Translations under genes and position numbers: made by a program | Shown: piece by piece, positions 17,006 through 25,236 of the stretch | Layout of the letters: each line of letters begins with the position of its first letter | Numbering within the stretch: the first letter of the stretch is position 1 | Notes under the pieces: generated by a model | Told to the model about the DNA's origin: nothing | The model's input: only the letters and a program-made list of their open reading frames with translations | Databases searched by the model: none | Source: Chitinimonas sp. BJB300 | GTDB taxonomy: Bacteria; Pseudomonadota; Gammaproteobacteria; Burkholderiales; Chitinimonadaceae | Direction: 5' to 3' | DNA: 37,030 nucleotides | NCBI RefSeq assembly: GCF_002735695.1 | Contig: NZ_PDZH01000038.1 | Location: 1-37,030, forward strand

Positions 17006-17380
17006 CTATCGATCGCGTAGTGCCCAGCCCAGGCTTAGCACTAAACGCCGGCTTTCGCAGCGGCTGATACTGTGGGTCATCTGATCGGGACGGAAGAAGA
17101 ACAGACGCCGGCCTAGCGACCAGCAAGGCCGGCCCTGCACATCATGGCACACAAATTCGCCGCCGCGGGCTGGTTGCCATAGCACGAGGTTGATACGGTA
17201 ATGGCAGCCATTGGCTACCTGGTCAATATGGGGCGGGATATGGCTGCCGGCAGGGTAGAAAATCAAATGCCCATCGAACCCAAGCAGCCGGCTACCTAGC
17301 CATGTTGGCCACTTCACATGCAGGAAGGTGAAGGTTTGGTAGCCGGTTTGCTGCCGACCGGCCCGGAATCCGATGGGCAT
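17006..17380 (-). CDS. Small 2-oxoglutarate/Fe(II)-dependent oxygenase
   Basis: A 124-residue protein, short for the family but with the complete facial triad: His51-x-Asp53 (PPHIDQV), His103 (DQMTHSIS), plus Arg111/112 for 2-oxoglutarate. The core reads as a P4H/PKHD-like double-stranded beta helix (INLVLW, GGEFVCHD, RRLFFFRPD, RLVLSLGW). It begins 7 bp after the rph stop, so the two form an operon. An uncharacterised oxygenase after rph also occurs in related betaproteobacteria as far as I recall, which would suggest a role in RNA or translation-factor hydroxylation; that is speculation. It converges on the transporter gene with only an 11-bp gap. Confidence 0.78.
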   Translation of the reverse strand: MPIGFRAGRQQTGYQTFTFLHVKWPTWLGSRLLGFDGHLIFYPAGSHIPPHIDQVANGCHYRINLVLWQPARGGEFVCHDVQGRPCWSLGRRLFFFRPDQMTHSISRCESRRLVLSLGWALRDR

Positions 17381-17387
17381 GCCGGTC

Positions 17388-18104
17388 TTAGCTCGACAGC
17401 GAGGCCCGTTGTGCGGCGATGAGGTCGCGAATGCCGCCTTCCGCCAATTCGATCAGGGCGTTCATCTCACTGCGGCTGAAAGGCGCGCCTTCGGCAGTGC
17501 CCTGGAGTTCGACAAAACCCCCAGCTGCAGTCATCACCACGTTCATGTCGGTGTCGCAGTCGCTGTCTTCGATGTAGTCGAGATCAAGCACCGGCTGACT
17601 TTTGAAGATACCGACTGACACGGCTGCGACATGTTCGCGAATGGGATTGCTGGTGAGCTTTCCCGACGCGATCAGTTTGGTGATAGCGTCCTGTAATGCG
17701 ACGAAAGCGCCGGTAATGCTGGCGCAACGGGTGCCGCCATCGGCCTGGATGACATCGCAATCGACACTGATCTGGCGTTCGCCCAGCGCTTTGAGGTCGA
17801 CCACGGCACGCAGGCTGCGGCCGATAAGGCGTTGGATTTCCTGCGTACGGCCGCTTTGCTTGCCACTGGCTGCTTCGCGCTTCATACGGCTGTTGGTGGA
17901 ACGCGGCAGCATGCCGTATTCGGCGGTTACCCAACCTTCGCCCTTGCCTTTGAGAAACGGTGGCACGCTTTCTTCGACCGAAGCAGTGCAAATCACCTTG
18001 GTGTCGCCCATTTCAATCAGTACCGATCCTTCGGCGTGGCGGGTGAAATTACGGGTGATGCGGACAGTGCGAAGCTGCTGTGGAGTACGGCCGGATGGGC
18101 GCAT
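17388..18104 (-). CDS. rph: Ribonuclease PH
   Basis: A phosphorolytic 3'-5' exoribonuclease of 238 residues that trims tRNA 3' ends as a hexamer in the cytosol. Recognisable stretches are [16 protein letters not shown] at the start, [13 protein letters not shown] (the Arg-rich tRNA/phosphate site), [12 protein letters not shown] and [19 protein letters not shown]. Length and ends are normal for the family, and unlike some E. coli K-12 strains it is not frameshifted. It is followed 7 bp later by the 2OG oxygenase gene. Repeat copy B lies in its upstream region, 66 bp before the start codon. Confidence 0.97.
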   Translation of the reverse strand: MRPSGRTPQQLRTVRITRNFTRHAEGSVLIEMGDTKVICTASVEESVPPFLKGKGEGWVTAEYGMLPRSTNSRMKREAASGKQSGRTQEIQRLIGRSLRAVVDLKALGERQISVDCDVIQADGGTRCASITGAFVALQDAITKLIASGKLTSNPIREHVAAVSVGIFKSQPVLDLDYIEDSDCDTDMNVVMTAAGGFVELQGTAEGAPFSRSEMNALIELAEGGIRDLIAAQRASLSS

Positions 18105-18170
18105 GGGTAGAGCCTTTCTACAATCAAGGCGCTGAGTATATCGCAGCCCTATTACTGAGCCTTTCTGTCG

Positions 18171-18310
18171 TTAGAACCTGTCTAAAGTCTCGCGAGCTAG
18201 GGCAAGATAAGGCGAAAACAGCCGAGGAAGTGGAGTTTACAAGTGGTAAATGAGCATTCCGAGGGTGTTTTCAACGCCATATTGCCGACGCACAGCAGAC
18301 TTTAGACAGG
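18171..18310 (+). repeat. 145-bp dispersed MITE-like repeat, copy B
   Basis: Begins TTAGAACCTGTCTAAAGTCT and runs through the full core to AGACTTTAGACAGG, then departs (AAGTTC instead of TTCTAA). It lies upstream of rph on one side and downstream of the PP2C gene on the other, so it may carry or separate their signals. Confidence 0.9.
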
Positions 18311-18391
18311 AAGTTCATTTAGCGTGGCACGGGCGGGGGCTGGATAAAGCAAGTGGAGACTGTGTATCAGGACACTGTCAAATGAAAAACA

Positions 18392-18421
18392 AACACCGCA
18401 CGAAGTGTTTCGCACGGTGTT
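18392..18421 (-). terminator. Terminator of the kinase/phosphatase operon
   Basis: A hairpin with two stem blocks (ACACCG/CGGTGT and CGAA/TTCG) and a GTGT loop, directly after the PP2C stop. On the minus strand it is followed by TGTTTTTC. Confidence 0.75.
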
Positions 18422-18437
18422 GGTGGGTTTTGATTTC

Positions 18438-19355
18438 TCAGCGCGAGTATTTGTTAATGGCGTTCTGGATTTCCTCAATGGCGGCTTCGATGTCCGACTC
18501 GGTGATTTCCTTGCTGTCCTTGAGTGATTTGTCCGCGCTCAGGGTATTTAGGCGGGTTGTGACTTCGCCGTCGGACAATTGTTTGGTGGACAGACTGCCG
18601 TCGCTGCTCTGGTCGTCCTCATCATGCCAATTGATGCCGACACCAGTCAGGTTATCGCAATACTGACCCCCGCGAATTTCGGCCCGGTCGAGTAATTGCG
18701 GCAAGGCGTAAAGCACTGGGTAGCCTGACAGCATCTGTTCCAATTCTGCTTGGGTGACGCCGCCCCAAAGGCCATCAGTACAAAGTAGTATGGTGTCGCC
18801 GTCAAGCAACGGTATCTTTCCCCCGACTTCCACTTCGGGTGGAAACATCGAGCCCAGGCAGTTGTAGATTTTGTTCTTTTCAGGATGTTGTTCAGCATCA
18901 GCGGCAGACAGCCGGCCCAAATCCACCAGCTGTTGTACCTTGGAATGGTCGCGCGTGCGCACTATGGCTTGGCTGTTGCGGATCAGATAGAGCCGGGAAT
19001 CACCGACATGGGCCCAGTACAACATGCCATCCTGGATGATGGCAGCGACCACGGTAGTGCGCGGCGTCTCCAGCAAGCTATGGTTGGCGGCATAATTGAA
19101 GATGGCGTCGTGACACTTCATGCAACCATCGGCCATGAACTGATGTGGGTTCTGGATAGTGGGCTTGGCTTTTTTCTGAAACAGTTCTGCCATCAACTCT
19201 ACGGTTACCTGTGCAGCGACTTCACCATGCAAATGCCCGCCCATCCCATCTGCCACCACCATCAGCAATGAATCCCGGCTGTATGAATAGCACATGCGGT
19301 CTTGGTTGTACTGGCGTGCCCCCTGACGTGTTTCTTGGAATATGGTGAATTTCAT
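18438..19355 (-). CDS. PP2C-family serine/threonine phosphatase
   Basis: A Mg/Mn-dependent phosphatase of 305 residues. PPM motifs are present: NQDR at 17-20, VADGMGGH at 34-41 (metal-binding Asp36-Gly37), HVGDSRLYL at 116-124, CTDGLWGGV at 192-200 (Asp194) and CDNLT at 233-237 (Asp234). After the catalytic domain (about 1-243) there is an acidic, Ser/Thr-rich tail of about 60 residues, ending in a helix (ESDIEAAIEEIQNAI), which could dock the kinase or be its substrate. Its start overlaps the kinase stop by 4 bp. It most likely reverses the phosphorylation made by that kinase. Confidence 0.93.
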   Translation of the reverse strand: MKFTIFQETRQGARQYNQDRMCYSYSRDSLLMVVADGMGGHLHGEVAAQVTVELMAELFQKKAKPTIQNPHQFMADGCMKCHDAIFNYAANHSLLETPRTTVVAAIIQDGMLYWAHVGDSRLYLIRNSQAIVRTRDHSKVQQLVDLGRLSAADAEQHPEKNKIYNCLGSMFPPEVEVGGKIPLLDGDTILLCTDGLWGGVTQAELEQMLSGYPVLYALPQLLDRAEIRGGQYCDNLTGVGINWHDEDDQSSDGSLSTKQLSDGEVTTRLNTLSADKSLKDSKEITESDIEAAIEEIQNAINKYSR

Positions 19356-20335
19356 TTTGGTTCTCCCTTGCCCTTTGCCGAGCCATCCTGCCGGCTAAAT
19401 CGGGTCACGGTGCTCTTGATGCTGGCAAGCAGTCCTCCTTGCTTGACCAGCGGTTCGGTCCCGATATCAACCAGGATTTTTTGTACTTCGCGCACGCTTT
19501 GGGGTCGGGCAAGATGATCCAGCTCCAAACTCCAGTCCACCAGTTCCAGAAGCCGTGGTGAATACCGCCCCGCCCATGCTTTCTTGACGGATTGATAGCG
19601 GTCTTCTTTTACACGTTGATCCGCCGCTTGGGGCGCCATGCCGCACATGCAGGCGAAAAGTGTGGCGCCTACGCTGTAGATATCACTCCACGGACCGAGA
19701 TTTTCACGGTCGGAGTATTGTTCGGGCGAAGCGAAACCTGGTGTGTACATGGGGGTGAATTTGCTCAGCGCGGTTTGATTCAACGCTTCCCGTGCGGAGC
19801 CGAAGTCGAGTAGTACGGGGCTGCCATCGCGGCGAATATAAAGATTGGCAGGCTTGATATCGAGGTGCAGCATCTTCTTCAAATGCACTTCGCGCAGACC
19901 GTTCATAAGGTGGGCAAATACGTAAAGGATCATATTTTCCTTTACCCCGCCATCTGTTAGTTGGATTTCCTTCTGCAGGGTTCGGCCGCGCTCGTATTCC
20001 ATCACCATGTAGACTGTGTCATTGGCGCGGAAGAAGTTGATCACACGTACCACATTCGGGTGGCGGATCTGCGCCAGGGTCTTTCCCTCCTCGAAGAAGC
20101 ATTTCATGCCATGCCGGAACAAGGCCAGATTTTCGGCCGAGGTGGCAAGCACCTTTTCCCCCTCGCTGCGGAGGGCAATGGCGTTGGGTAGGTATTCCTT
20201 GATGGCAACCGGTTGGTCGTGTTCATCGTGCGCCAGGTAGACAATAGAAAATCCGCCCGCCGACAATTGTTTGACGATGGTGTAGTTGAGCAGCTGATAG
20301 CCGCGCTCTAGCGGCAGATTACTGGGTGGTGGCAT
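19352..20335 (-). CDS. Hanks-type serine/threonine kinase, non-RD type
   Basis: A cytosolic protein kinase of 327 residues from the chosen start. It has a glycine loop (SAGGFSIVYLA, 25-35), Lys46 (VAIKEYLP), a catalytic loop HLDIKPAN (157-164, Asp159), DFG at 177-179 and SPEQY at 203-207. The usual HRD Arg is Leu158, so this is a non-RD kinase that probably does not need activation-loop phosphorylation. There is no transmembrane segment, PASTA or FHA part. The start is uncertain: ATG 20335 begins right before the kinase fold but lacks a good ribosome-binding site; a frame back to 20458 adds an unlikely N-terminus. It is translationally coupled to the PP2C gene (ATGA overlap). Targets are unknown. 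Confidence 0.9.
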   Translation of the reverse strand: MPPPSNLPLERGYQLLNYTIVKQLSAGGFSIVYLAHDEHDQPVAIKEYLPNAIALRSEGEKVLATSAENLALFRHGMKCFFEEGKTLAQIRHPNVVRVINFFRANDTVYMVMEYERGRTLQKEIQLTDGGVKENMILYVFAHLMNGLREVHLKKMLHLDIKPANLYIRRDGSPVLLDFGSAREALNQTALSKFTPMYTPGFASPEQYSDRENLGPWSDIYSVGATLFACMCGMAPQAADQRVKEDRYQSVKKAWAGRYSPRLLELVDWSLELDHLARPQSVREVQKILVDIGTEPLVKQGGLLASIKSTVTRFSRQDGSAKGKGEPK

Positions 20336-20716
20336 CAGGGCATGCTTGGTCGCTGTGGTAGAATCCGGGCCACTTTGATCCGGTGTTTTTGTATCAATTC
20401 GCTGCTTATGCAGCGAATTGTGGTTTTGCCCCGCCACAAAGTCAAAGCGGGCGCGCATCTCATTCGGTTTTGTCGATGTCCGTTTGCTGGTTGCACAAGC
20501 CCCGGATTGGCGTAAACAATGGCATTGTTGGCTTGGTCCGGTTTGCTTTTAATGATAGGCCAACCTGCTAATCTGTGCGGTGCCTGTGTGTTGAGCGGAT
20601 ACCGCTGCACTAGAGTGACGGGGCAGCACGATGTTTTCCATTTGCATCTGGGCCTATGCCGGAAACGTGTAATCTGGCGAATCCATTGTCAACAGAACCT
20701 GAATTTGGAGTTCCGC
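20336..20716. other. Divergent promoter region, kinase gene and yicC
   Basis: About 380 bp between two outward-facing genes. A TAGAAT box (20359-20364, plus) could be a -10 element for yicC, but no -35 at proper spacing is clear. An inverted repeat around 20395-20420 (CAATTCGCTG with CAGCGAATTG, loop CTTATG) could be an operator or RNA hairpin. No gene seen. Confidence 0.5.
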
Positions 20717-21583
20717 ATGATCCTAAGTATGACAGGCTATGCCATTGCCACCAGGGAGCTCGCGGGCGGCCTGCTGAGTGTCGAGTTGCGCGCAGTTAAC
20801 CATCGTTTCCTCGATCTTAGTCTGCGCCTGCCAGAAGAGTTACGTCTGATTGAGAATCAGCTGCGCGAGAAGCTGGCCGGTAGGGTATCGCGCGGCAAGC
20901 TGGATTGTCGGATTGGTTTTTCGGCCCGTGCCGAAACCCAGCCCCGGCTGCAGTTGAATACAGAATTGATGGCGCAGTTGGTGGCTCTGTCAGAACAAGC
21001 GTGTGCCATAGCGCCAAGCGCAGGTGAGTTGCGAATGGGCGAACTTTTACGCTGGCCTGGTGTGTTGGTGACCGACTCGGTTACACCCGAGGCTATGCAG
21101 CAGACCGCATTGGCCTTGTTGGAGCTGGCACTGGTTGACTTTGCCGCTACCCGTGGGCGCGAAGGCGAGAAGCTCGCTGCGTCAATGATCGAGCGCGCCA
21201 ATATAATGGCCGCCATCGTTGAGGAAGTGCAGCCACGCCTACCTGCCATTGTTGCTGCTTATGACGAGAAGCTTAAGCAGCGTCTGATTGAAGCGCTCGG
21301 TAGTGCCGATGATGATCGCGTTCGTCAGGAAGTTGCGCTGTTCGCACAGAAAGTCGACGTAGCTGAAGAGTTGACACGGCTGACGACCCATATCGCCGAG
21401 TTGCGCCGTATCCTGAAAACCGGTGGTGCGGTGGGCAAACGACTAGACTTCTTAATGCAGGAGCTGCATCGCGAGGCCAACACACTGGGTTCCAAGTCGG
21501 TGGCGGTCGATACCAGCCAGGCATCCTTGGAGTTGAAAGTGCTAATCGAGCAGATGCGCGAGCAGGTACAGAATATCGAATAA
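20717..21583 (+). CDS. yicC: YicC-family endoribonuclease
   Basis: A 288-residue protein with the family start MILSMTGYA, the middle VNHRFLDLSLRLPEELR and the C-terminal RLDFLMQELHREANTLGSKS, all typical. E. coli YicC is an endoribonuclease that helps degrade the small RNA RyhB, so a role in RNA turnover is expected. I use ATG 20717, seven bases after TTGGAG, not the in-frame extension from 20519, which is low-complexity upstream sequence. yicC precedes gmk here as in many proteobacteria, with a hairpin between them. Confidence 0.95.
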   Translation: MILSMTGYAIATRELAGGLLSVELRAVNHRFLDLSLRLPEELRLIENQLREKLAGRVSRGKLDCRIGFSARAETQPRLQLNTELMAQLVALSEQACAIAPSAGELRMGELLRWPGVLVTDSVTPEAMQQTALALLELALVDFAATRGREGEKLAASMIERANIMAAIVEEVQPRLPAIVAAYDEKLKQRLIEALGSADDDRVRQEVALFAQKVDVAEELTRLTTHIAELRRILKTGGAVGKRLDFLMQELHREANTLGSKSVAVDTSQASLELKVLIEQMREQVQNIE

Positions 21584-21609
21584 GTACTGAAGCGCACAGC
21601 AATATACAC

Positions 21610-21646
21610 AAGGCCGGTACGTGGGTGTTCGTGTACTGGCGGCCTT
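21610..21646 (+). terminator. Hairpin between yicC and gmk
   Basis: AAGGCCG (21610-21616) pairs with CGGCCTT (21640-21646), and a GTAC/GTAC pair inside extends the stem with a bulge. Only three T follow, so it is a weak or partial terminator of yicC. Confidence 0.5.
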
Positions 21647-21770
21647 TCAAGTGGTTTTGCTTGATGGAACTTTGTTGGGCCCCTTTCGTTGCTGTTCAGC
21701 AGATGGCTGTGGCAGAGGGGGGATTGTGTTACGCTGCCACGAAGCCGTTCGAATCAATGAGATACTGCAA

Positions 21771-22385
21771 ATGAGCAAAGGCAAGCTTTTAATCCTTGCT
21801 GGCCCCTCCGGCGCCGGCAAGGCCACCCTGGTTCACGCGCTGCTGGCTGCCGATTCCAAGGTCCAGCTGTCCATTTCCTTCACCACTCGCGCGCCGCGCG
21901 AAGGTGAGCAAAATGGTCGTGAATACCACTTCGTCAATCGCGAAGAATTCCTCGCCATGGTTAACCGGGGCGAATTTCTTGAGCATGCCGAAGTGCATGG
22001 CAATCTGTATGGCACTTCGCAGAAGTGGATTACCGATGCCATGGCGCGTGGTCAAGACATCTTGCTGGAGATCGATGTACAAGGCGCACAACAAGTGCGC
22101 CGAGTATTCGATGCCTCAGTCGGCATATTTGTGCTGCCGCCAAGCGCTGAAATACTGGAGCGCCGCTTGCGTAACCGTGGCACCGATAACGAAGAGGCAA
22201 TCATCAAGCGTTTAGCGAATGCCCGTGAGGAAATTGCGCATGTAGGCGAGTTCGACTACGTGATTGTCAACGAGCATATTGATGAAGCAGTTCGCGACAT
22301 CATCGGCGTGGTGCGTGCAGAGCGTTTACGTTATGTGTCGCAAGCCGAGCGGCATAGCGCCCTGATTACCAGCCTGCGCGGCTGA
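21771..22385 (+). CDS. gmk: Guanylate kinase
   Basis: Essential cytosolic enzyme, GMP to GDP with ATP, 204 residues (normal length). GMP-binding and lid parts read [49 protein letters not shown], and [14 protein letters not shown]. The P-loop is GPSGAGKAT: the residue after the Lys is Ala instead of the nearly invariant Ser/Thr that helps coordinate Mg. The codon is GCC, one transition from ACC (Thr). A Thr follows directly and might substitute. The start is ATG 21771, where [14 protein letters not shown] begins as in relatives; the upstream in-frame extension is not supported. It is followed 56 bp later by rpoZ. Confidence 0.95.
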   Translation: MSKGKLLILAGPSGAGKATLVHALLAADSKVQLSISFTTRAPREGEQNGREYHFVNREEFLAMVNRGEFLEHAEVHGNLYGTSQKWITDAMARGQDILLEIDVQGAQQVRRVFDASVGIFVLPPSAEILERRLRNRGTDNEEAIIKRLANAREEIAHVGEFDYVIVNEHIDEAVRDIIGVVRAERLRYVSQAERHSALITSLRG

Positions 22386-22441
22386 ACGCGTATTATTTTC
22401 TGTGCCGGCAGCCATGCCGGCCATTTATCTGGAGTACTGAA

Positions 22442-22651
22442 ATGGCCCGTATTACTGTTGAAGATTGTCTGGACCGTATCCCCAACCGTTTCGACTTGAC
22501 CCTGGCTGCAGCTTACCGCGCCCGCCAACTGGCAAATGGTTCCACACCGCTGGTAGAGGGTGCTGGCCGTGATAAGCCGACGGTTCTCGCCTTGCGCGAA
22601 ATGGCTGCAGGTAAGATCGGTTTGGAAATGTTGACCCGTACGCGCAGCTAA
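22442..22651 (+). CDS. rpoZ: RNA polymerase omega subunit
   Basis: A 69-residue subunit that supports assembly of beta' and, with DksA/ppGpp, stringent control. [19 protein letters not shown], then ANGSTPLV and [16 protein letters not shown] are diagnostic. A GGAG precedes the ATG by 7 bases. It sits between gmk and spoT, the common proteobacterial order, placing the ppGpp-binding polymerase subunit next to the enzyme that makes and degrades ppGpp. Confidence 0.97.
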   Translation: MARITVEDCLDRIPNRFDLTLAAAYRARQLANGSTPLVEGAGRDKPTVLALREMAAGKIGLEMLTRTRS

Positions 22652-22667
22652 CTACGAGCAGGTAGAC

Positions 22668-22693
22668 AAAAAGCGGGCCCAGGCCCGCTTTTT
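22668..22693 (+). terminator. Strong terminator between rpoZ and spoT
   Basis: AAAAAGCGGGCC pairs with GGCCCGCTTTTT, giving a GC-rich stem, tiny loop and T-run. It ends only about 15 bp before the spoT start codon, so spoT is read through it or from a start very close by. Confidence 0.85.
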
Positions 22694-22707
22694 GTTCCTT
22701 TGCAACC

Positions 22708-24900
22708 ATGCTACATGCCGCCGAACTGCCCGTCCCTGAAGAGTACGCTACCCAAGTGGCGCAGGATGCCAACACGCTGCTGGCCAAGGTGGCCGGCTAT
22801 CTGAAGCCTGAGGATTTGCCGCTGTTGGAGGCAGCTTTCAAGTTCAGCGCCGAATGCCACAAAACCCAGCTACGTAAGAGTGGTGAGCCCTACATCACCC
22901 ACCCCCTGGCGGTGGCCGATATCCTGGCTGACCATCATCTGGACGCGCAAGCGCTGATGGCAGCGTTTCTGCACGACACCATGGAAGATACGGGTGTCAC
23001 CAAGATTGAACTGACGGAACGATTCGGCAAGCCGATTGCTGACCTCGTCGATGGCCTGTCCAAGCTTGAAAAGTTGGAGTTCCAAAGCAAGGAAGAAGCC
23101 CAGGCGGAGAACTTCCGTAAGATGTTGATGGCGATGGCGCGTGATGTACGTGTCATTTTGGTGAAGCTGGCCGACCGTTTGCACAATATGCGCACGCTGA
23201 GCCACATGCGTGAGGACAAGCAAAAGCGCATTGCCGCCGAAACCTTGGAAATCTACGCGCCCATCGCCAACCGCATTGGCTTGCATGCCATCTACCAGGA
23301 GCTGGAAGACTGGAGTTTCAAGTACCTGCATCCCATGCGTTACGAAGTCTTGGGCAAGGCGCTGAAGTCTGCCCGGGGTAATCGGCGTGAGGTGGTCAGC
23401 AAGATACTTGATGCGATCAAGCATAAGCTCGGGGAGGTCAATGTAGAAGCAACGGTCTATGGCCGCGAGAAGCATCTGGCCAGCATCTACAAGAAGATGC
23501 AGGAGAAGCATCTGAGCTTCTCAGAGGTGCTGGATATCTACGGTTTTCGAGTTATCGTCAAAGATGTGTCAACCTGTTACTTGGCGCTGGGTACCTTGCA
23601 TGGCTTGTACAAACCGCGCCCAGGTACGTTCAAGGATTACATCGCGATTCCCAAGCCTAATGGTTATCAGAGCCTGCATACGGCACTCTCTGGCCCTTAC
23701 GGCACGCCGATTGAAGTACAAATCCGCACGCACAATATGCACAAGGTGGCGCAGGCGGGGGTGGCTTCCCATTGGATGTATAAGTCCGGTGACGACGGTG
23801 TAAGCGATGTACAGCAGAAGACGCATCAGTGGTTGCAATCGCTGCTTGAAATCCAATCGATGTCGGGTGACTCGGTGGAGTTTCTTGAGCACATCAAGGT
23901 TGATCTGTTCCCCGGCGAAGTTTATGTCTTCACCCCAAAAGGCAAGATATTGACGTTGCCGCAGGGGGCCAGCGCCGTTGATTTCGCTTATGCCGTACAT
24001 TCGGATATCGGCAACCGCTGTATTGCGGTGCGTATCAATTACGATTTAATGCCGTTGCGTACGACGTTAAAGACGGGCGATCAAGTCGAGATCATTACCG
24101 CGATCACCGCACGGCCTAATCCCAGTTGGTTGAATTTCGTCATGACCGGCAAGGCGCGCTCACATATCCGGCACTTCCTCAAAACCATGCGTTATGAAGA
24201 AGCGGTAACCCTGGGGGAGCGTATGCTGAATCAGTCGGTGCGTGCATTGATGAATCAGGCAACGGAATTACCAGCTGAAGCGTGGGACCGATATCTGAAG
24301 GAAAATGCACCATCTCGGCGGGATGAAGTCTTGGCGGATATCGGCCTGGGCAAGCGCTTGGGTGTCGTGGTGGGACAGCGGTTGTTGACCCTGGCCGGAT
24401 TATTGTTGGAAGGAGAAGCCAACAGCGGCCCGATTCTGATCCGGGGCACAGAAGGCGTCACGGTGCAATTCTCCCGTTGCTGCAACCCGATTCCTGGCGA
24501 CCCGATTATTGGTCTGATCAAACAAGGCCAGGGCTTGGCTATTCATACCCATGACTGCCCGCAGGTGGTCGGCCGCAACAGCAAGTTCGATCCAGACAAG
24601 CTGCTGGAAGTCGAATGGGATGTGCCCATCGGCAAGCTATTTGATGTGCAGATCAAGGTATTGGCCATGAATGAACGTGGCGCATTAGCGGAAATCGCCG
24701 CCTCTATTTCAGACGCCGCGGCCAATATCGAGAATGTGCGCATGGACAAAGATGGCGATGGCGGTGATCGTTACACGGAAATCAGCTTCACCGTCCAGGT
24801 GGAGAATCGCCAGCATCTCGCCCGCGTCATGCAAGCATTGCGTAGTCTGGAGCGTGTGGTTCGCATTCATCGGCTCAAAGGCATCAACAGCCATTCTTGA
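22708..24900 (+). CDS. spoT: Bifunctional (p)ppGpp synthetase/hydrolase
   Basis: A RelA/SpoT homologue of 730 residues. The HD hydrolase domain is intact (RKSGEPYITHP with His65, FLHDTMEDT with His89-Asp90). The synthetase domain is also intact (LDIYGFRVI with Asp276, YIAIPKPNGYQSLHT, IEVQIRT with Glu336). TGS follows (about 395-455, LFPGEVYVFTPKG), and a C-terminal ACT domain (about 655-725, FDVQIKVLAMNERGAL). It should therefore both make and degrade ppGpp. The ATG at 22708 has no visible ribosome-binding site and comes just after the rpoZ terminator. No better in-frame start is close, so the true 5' end or translation mode is uncertain. Confidence 0.95.
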   Translation: MLHAAELPVPEEYATQVAQDANTLLAKVAGYLKPEDLPLLEAAFKFSAECHKTQLRKSGEPYITHPLAVADILADHHLDAQALMAAFLHDTMEDTGVTKIELTERFGKPIADLVDGLSKLEKLEFQSKEEAQAENFRKMLMAMARDVRVILVKLADRLHNMRTLSHMREDKQKRIAAETLEIYAPIANRIGLHAIYQELEDWSFKYLHPMRYEVLGKALKSARGNRREVVSKILDAIKHKLGEVNVEATVYGREKHLASIYKKMQEKHLSFSEVLDIYGFRVIVKDVSTCYLALGTLHGLYKPRPGTFKDYIAIPKPNGYQSLHTALSGPYGTPIEVQIRTHNMHKVAQAGVASHWMYKSGDDGVSDVQQKTHQWLQSLLEIQSMSGDSVEFLEHIKVDLFPGEVYVFTPKGKILTLPQGASAVDFAYAVHSDIGNRCIAVRINYDLMPLRTTLKTGDQVEIITAITARPNPSWLNFVMTGKARSHIRHFLKTMRYEEAVTLGERMLNQSVRALMNQATELPAEAWDRYLKENAPSRRDEVLADIGLGKRLGVVVGQRLLTLAGLLLEGEANSGPILIRGTEGVTVQFSRCCNPIPGDPIIGLIKQGQGLAIHTHDCPQVVGRNSKFDPDKLLEVEWDVPIGKLFDVQIKVLAMNERGALAEIAASISDAAANIENVRMDKDGDGGDRYTEISFTVQVENRQHLARVMQALRSLERVVRIHRLKGINSHS

Positions 24901-24943
24901 TTAAAATCGCAACCTGCTTCAGCCATTTTCTATCTGCACCATC

Positions 24944-25147
24944 GTGATCGACATCCAAATCAATGGCGTAAGCCATCAGCTACCTGCCGCGTTAACCCTG
25001 ACTGCGTTAATCGAGCATTTGGGCCATAGTGGCCGGCGTATCGCCATAGAACGCAATGGCGAAATCGTGCCCAAGGGCTTGCACAGCGAAACCCTGTTGC
25101 AAGGGGGTGACCGCCTGGAAATCGTGGTTGCGGTGGGTGGCGGATAA
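24944..25147 (+). CDS. thiS: Sulfur carrier protein ThiS
   Basis: A 67-residue ubiquitin-fold protein that carries sulfur as a C-terminal thiocarboxylate for thiazole formation in thiamine synthesis. It ends in the required Gly-Gly (VVAVGGG) and has the typical ALIEHLG and IAIERNGEIVPK segments. The start is GTG 24944 and no strong ribosome-binding site is visible. thiG follows 90 bp later. No TPP riboswitch was recognised upstream. Confidence 0.95.
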   Translation: MIDIQINGVSHQLPAALTLTALIEHLGHSGRRIAIERNGEIVPKGLHSETLLQGGDRLEIVVAVGGG

Positions 25148-25236
25148 TCATTTGATCGTGCACGGCACGCTCTAGCCCGAGTTGTTGCCAAGACATGTTA
25201 TCGGAACGTCTTCCGACCTCTTTTAGGACTCCCCTC

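Noticed and set aside
20519-20716. N-terminal extension of yicC
   Set aside because: The family starts at MILSMTGYA, with a good ribosome-binding site directly upstream. The extension is leader DNA.
24901-24943. TPP riboswitch before thiS
   Set aside because: The gap to spoT is only 43 bp and has no THI-box-like core.
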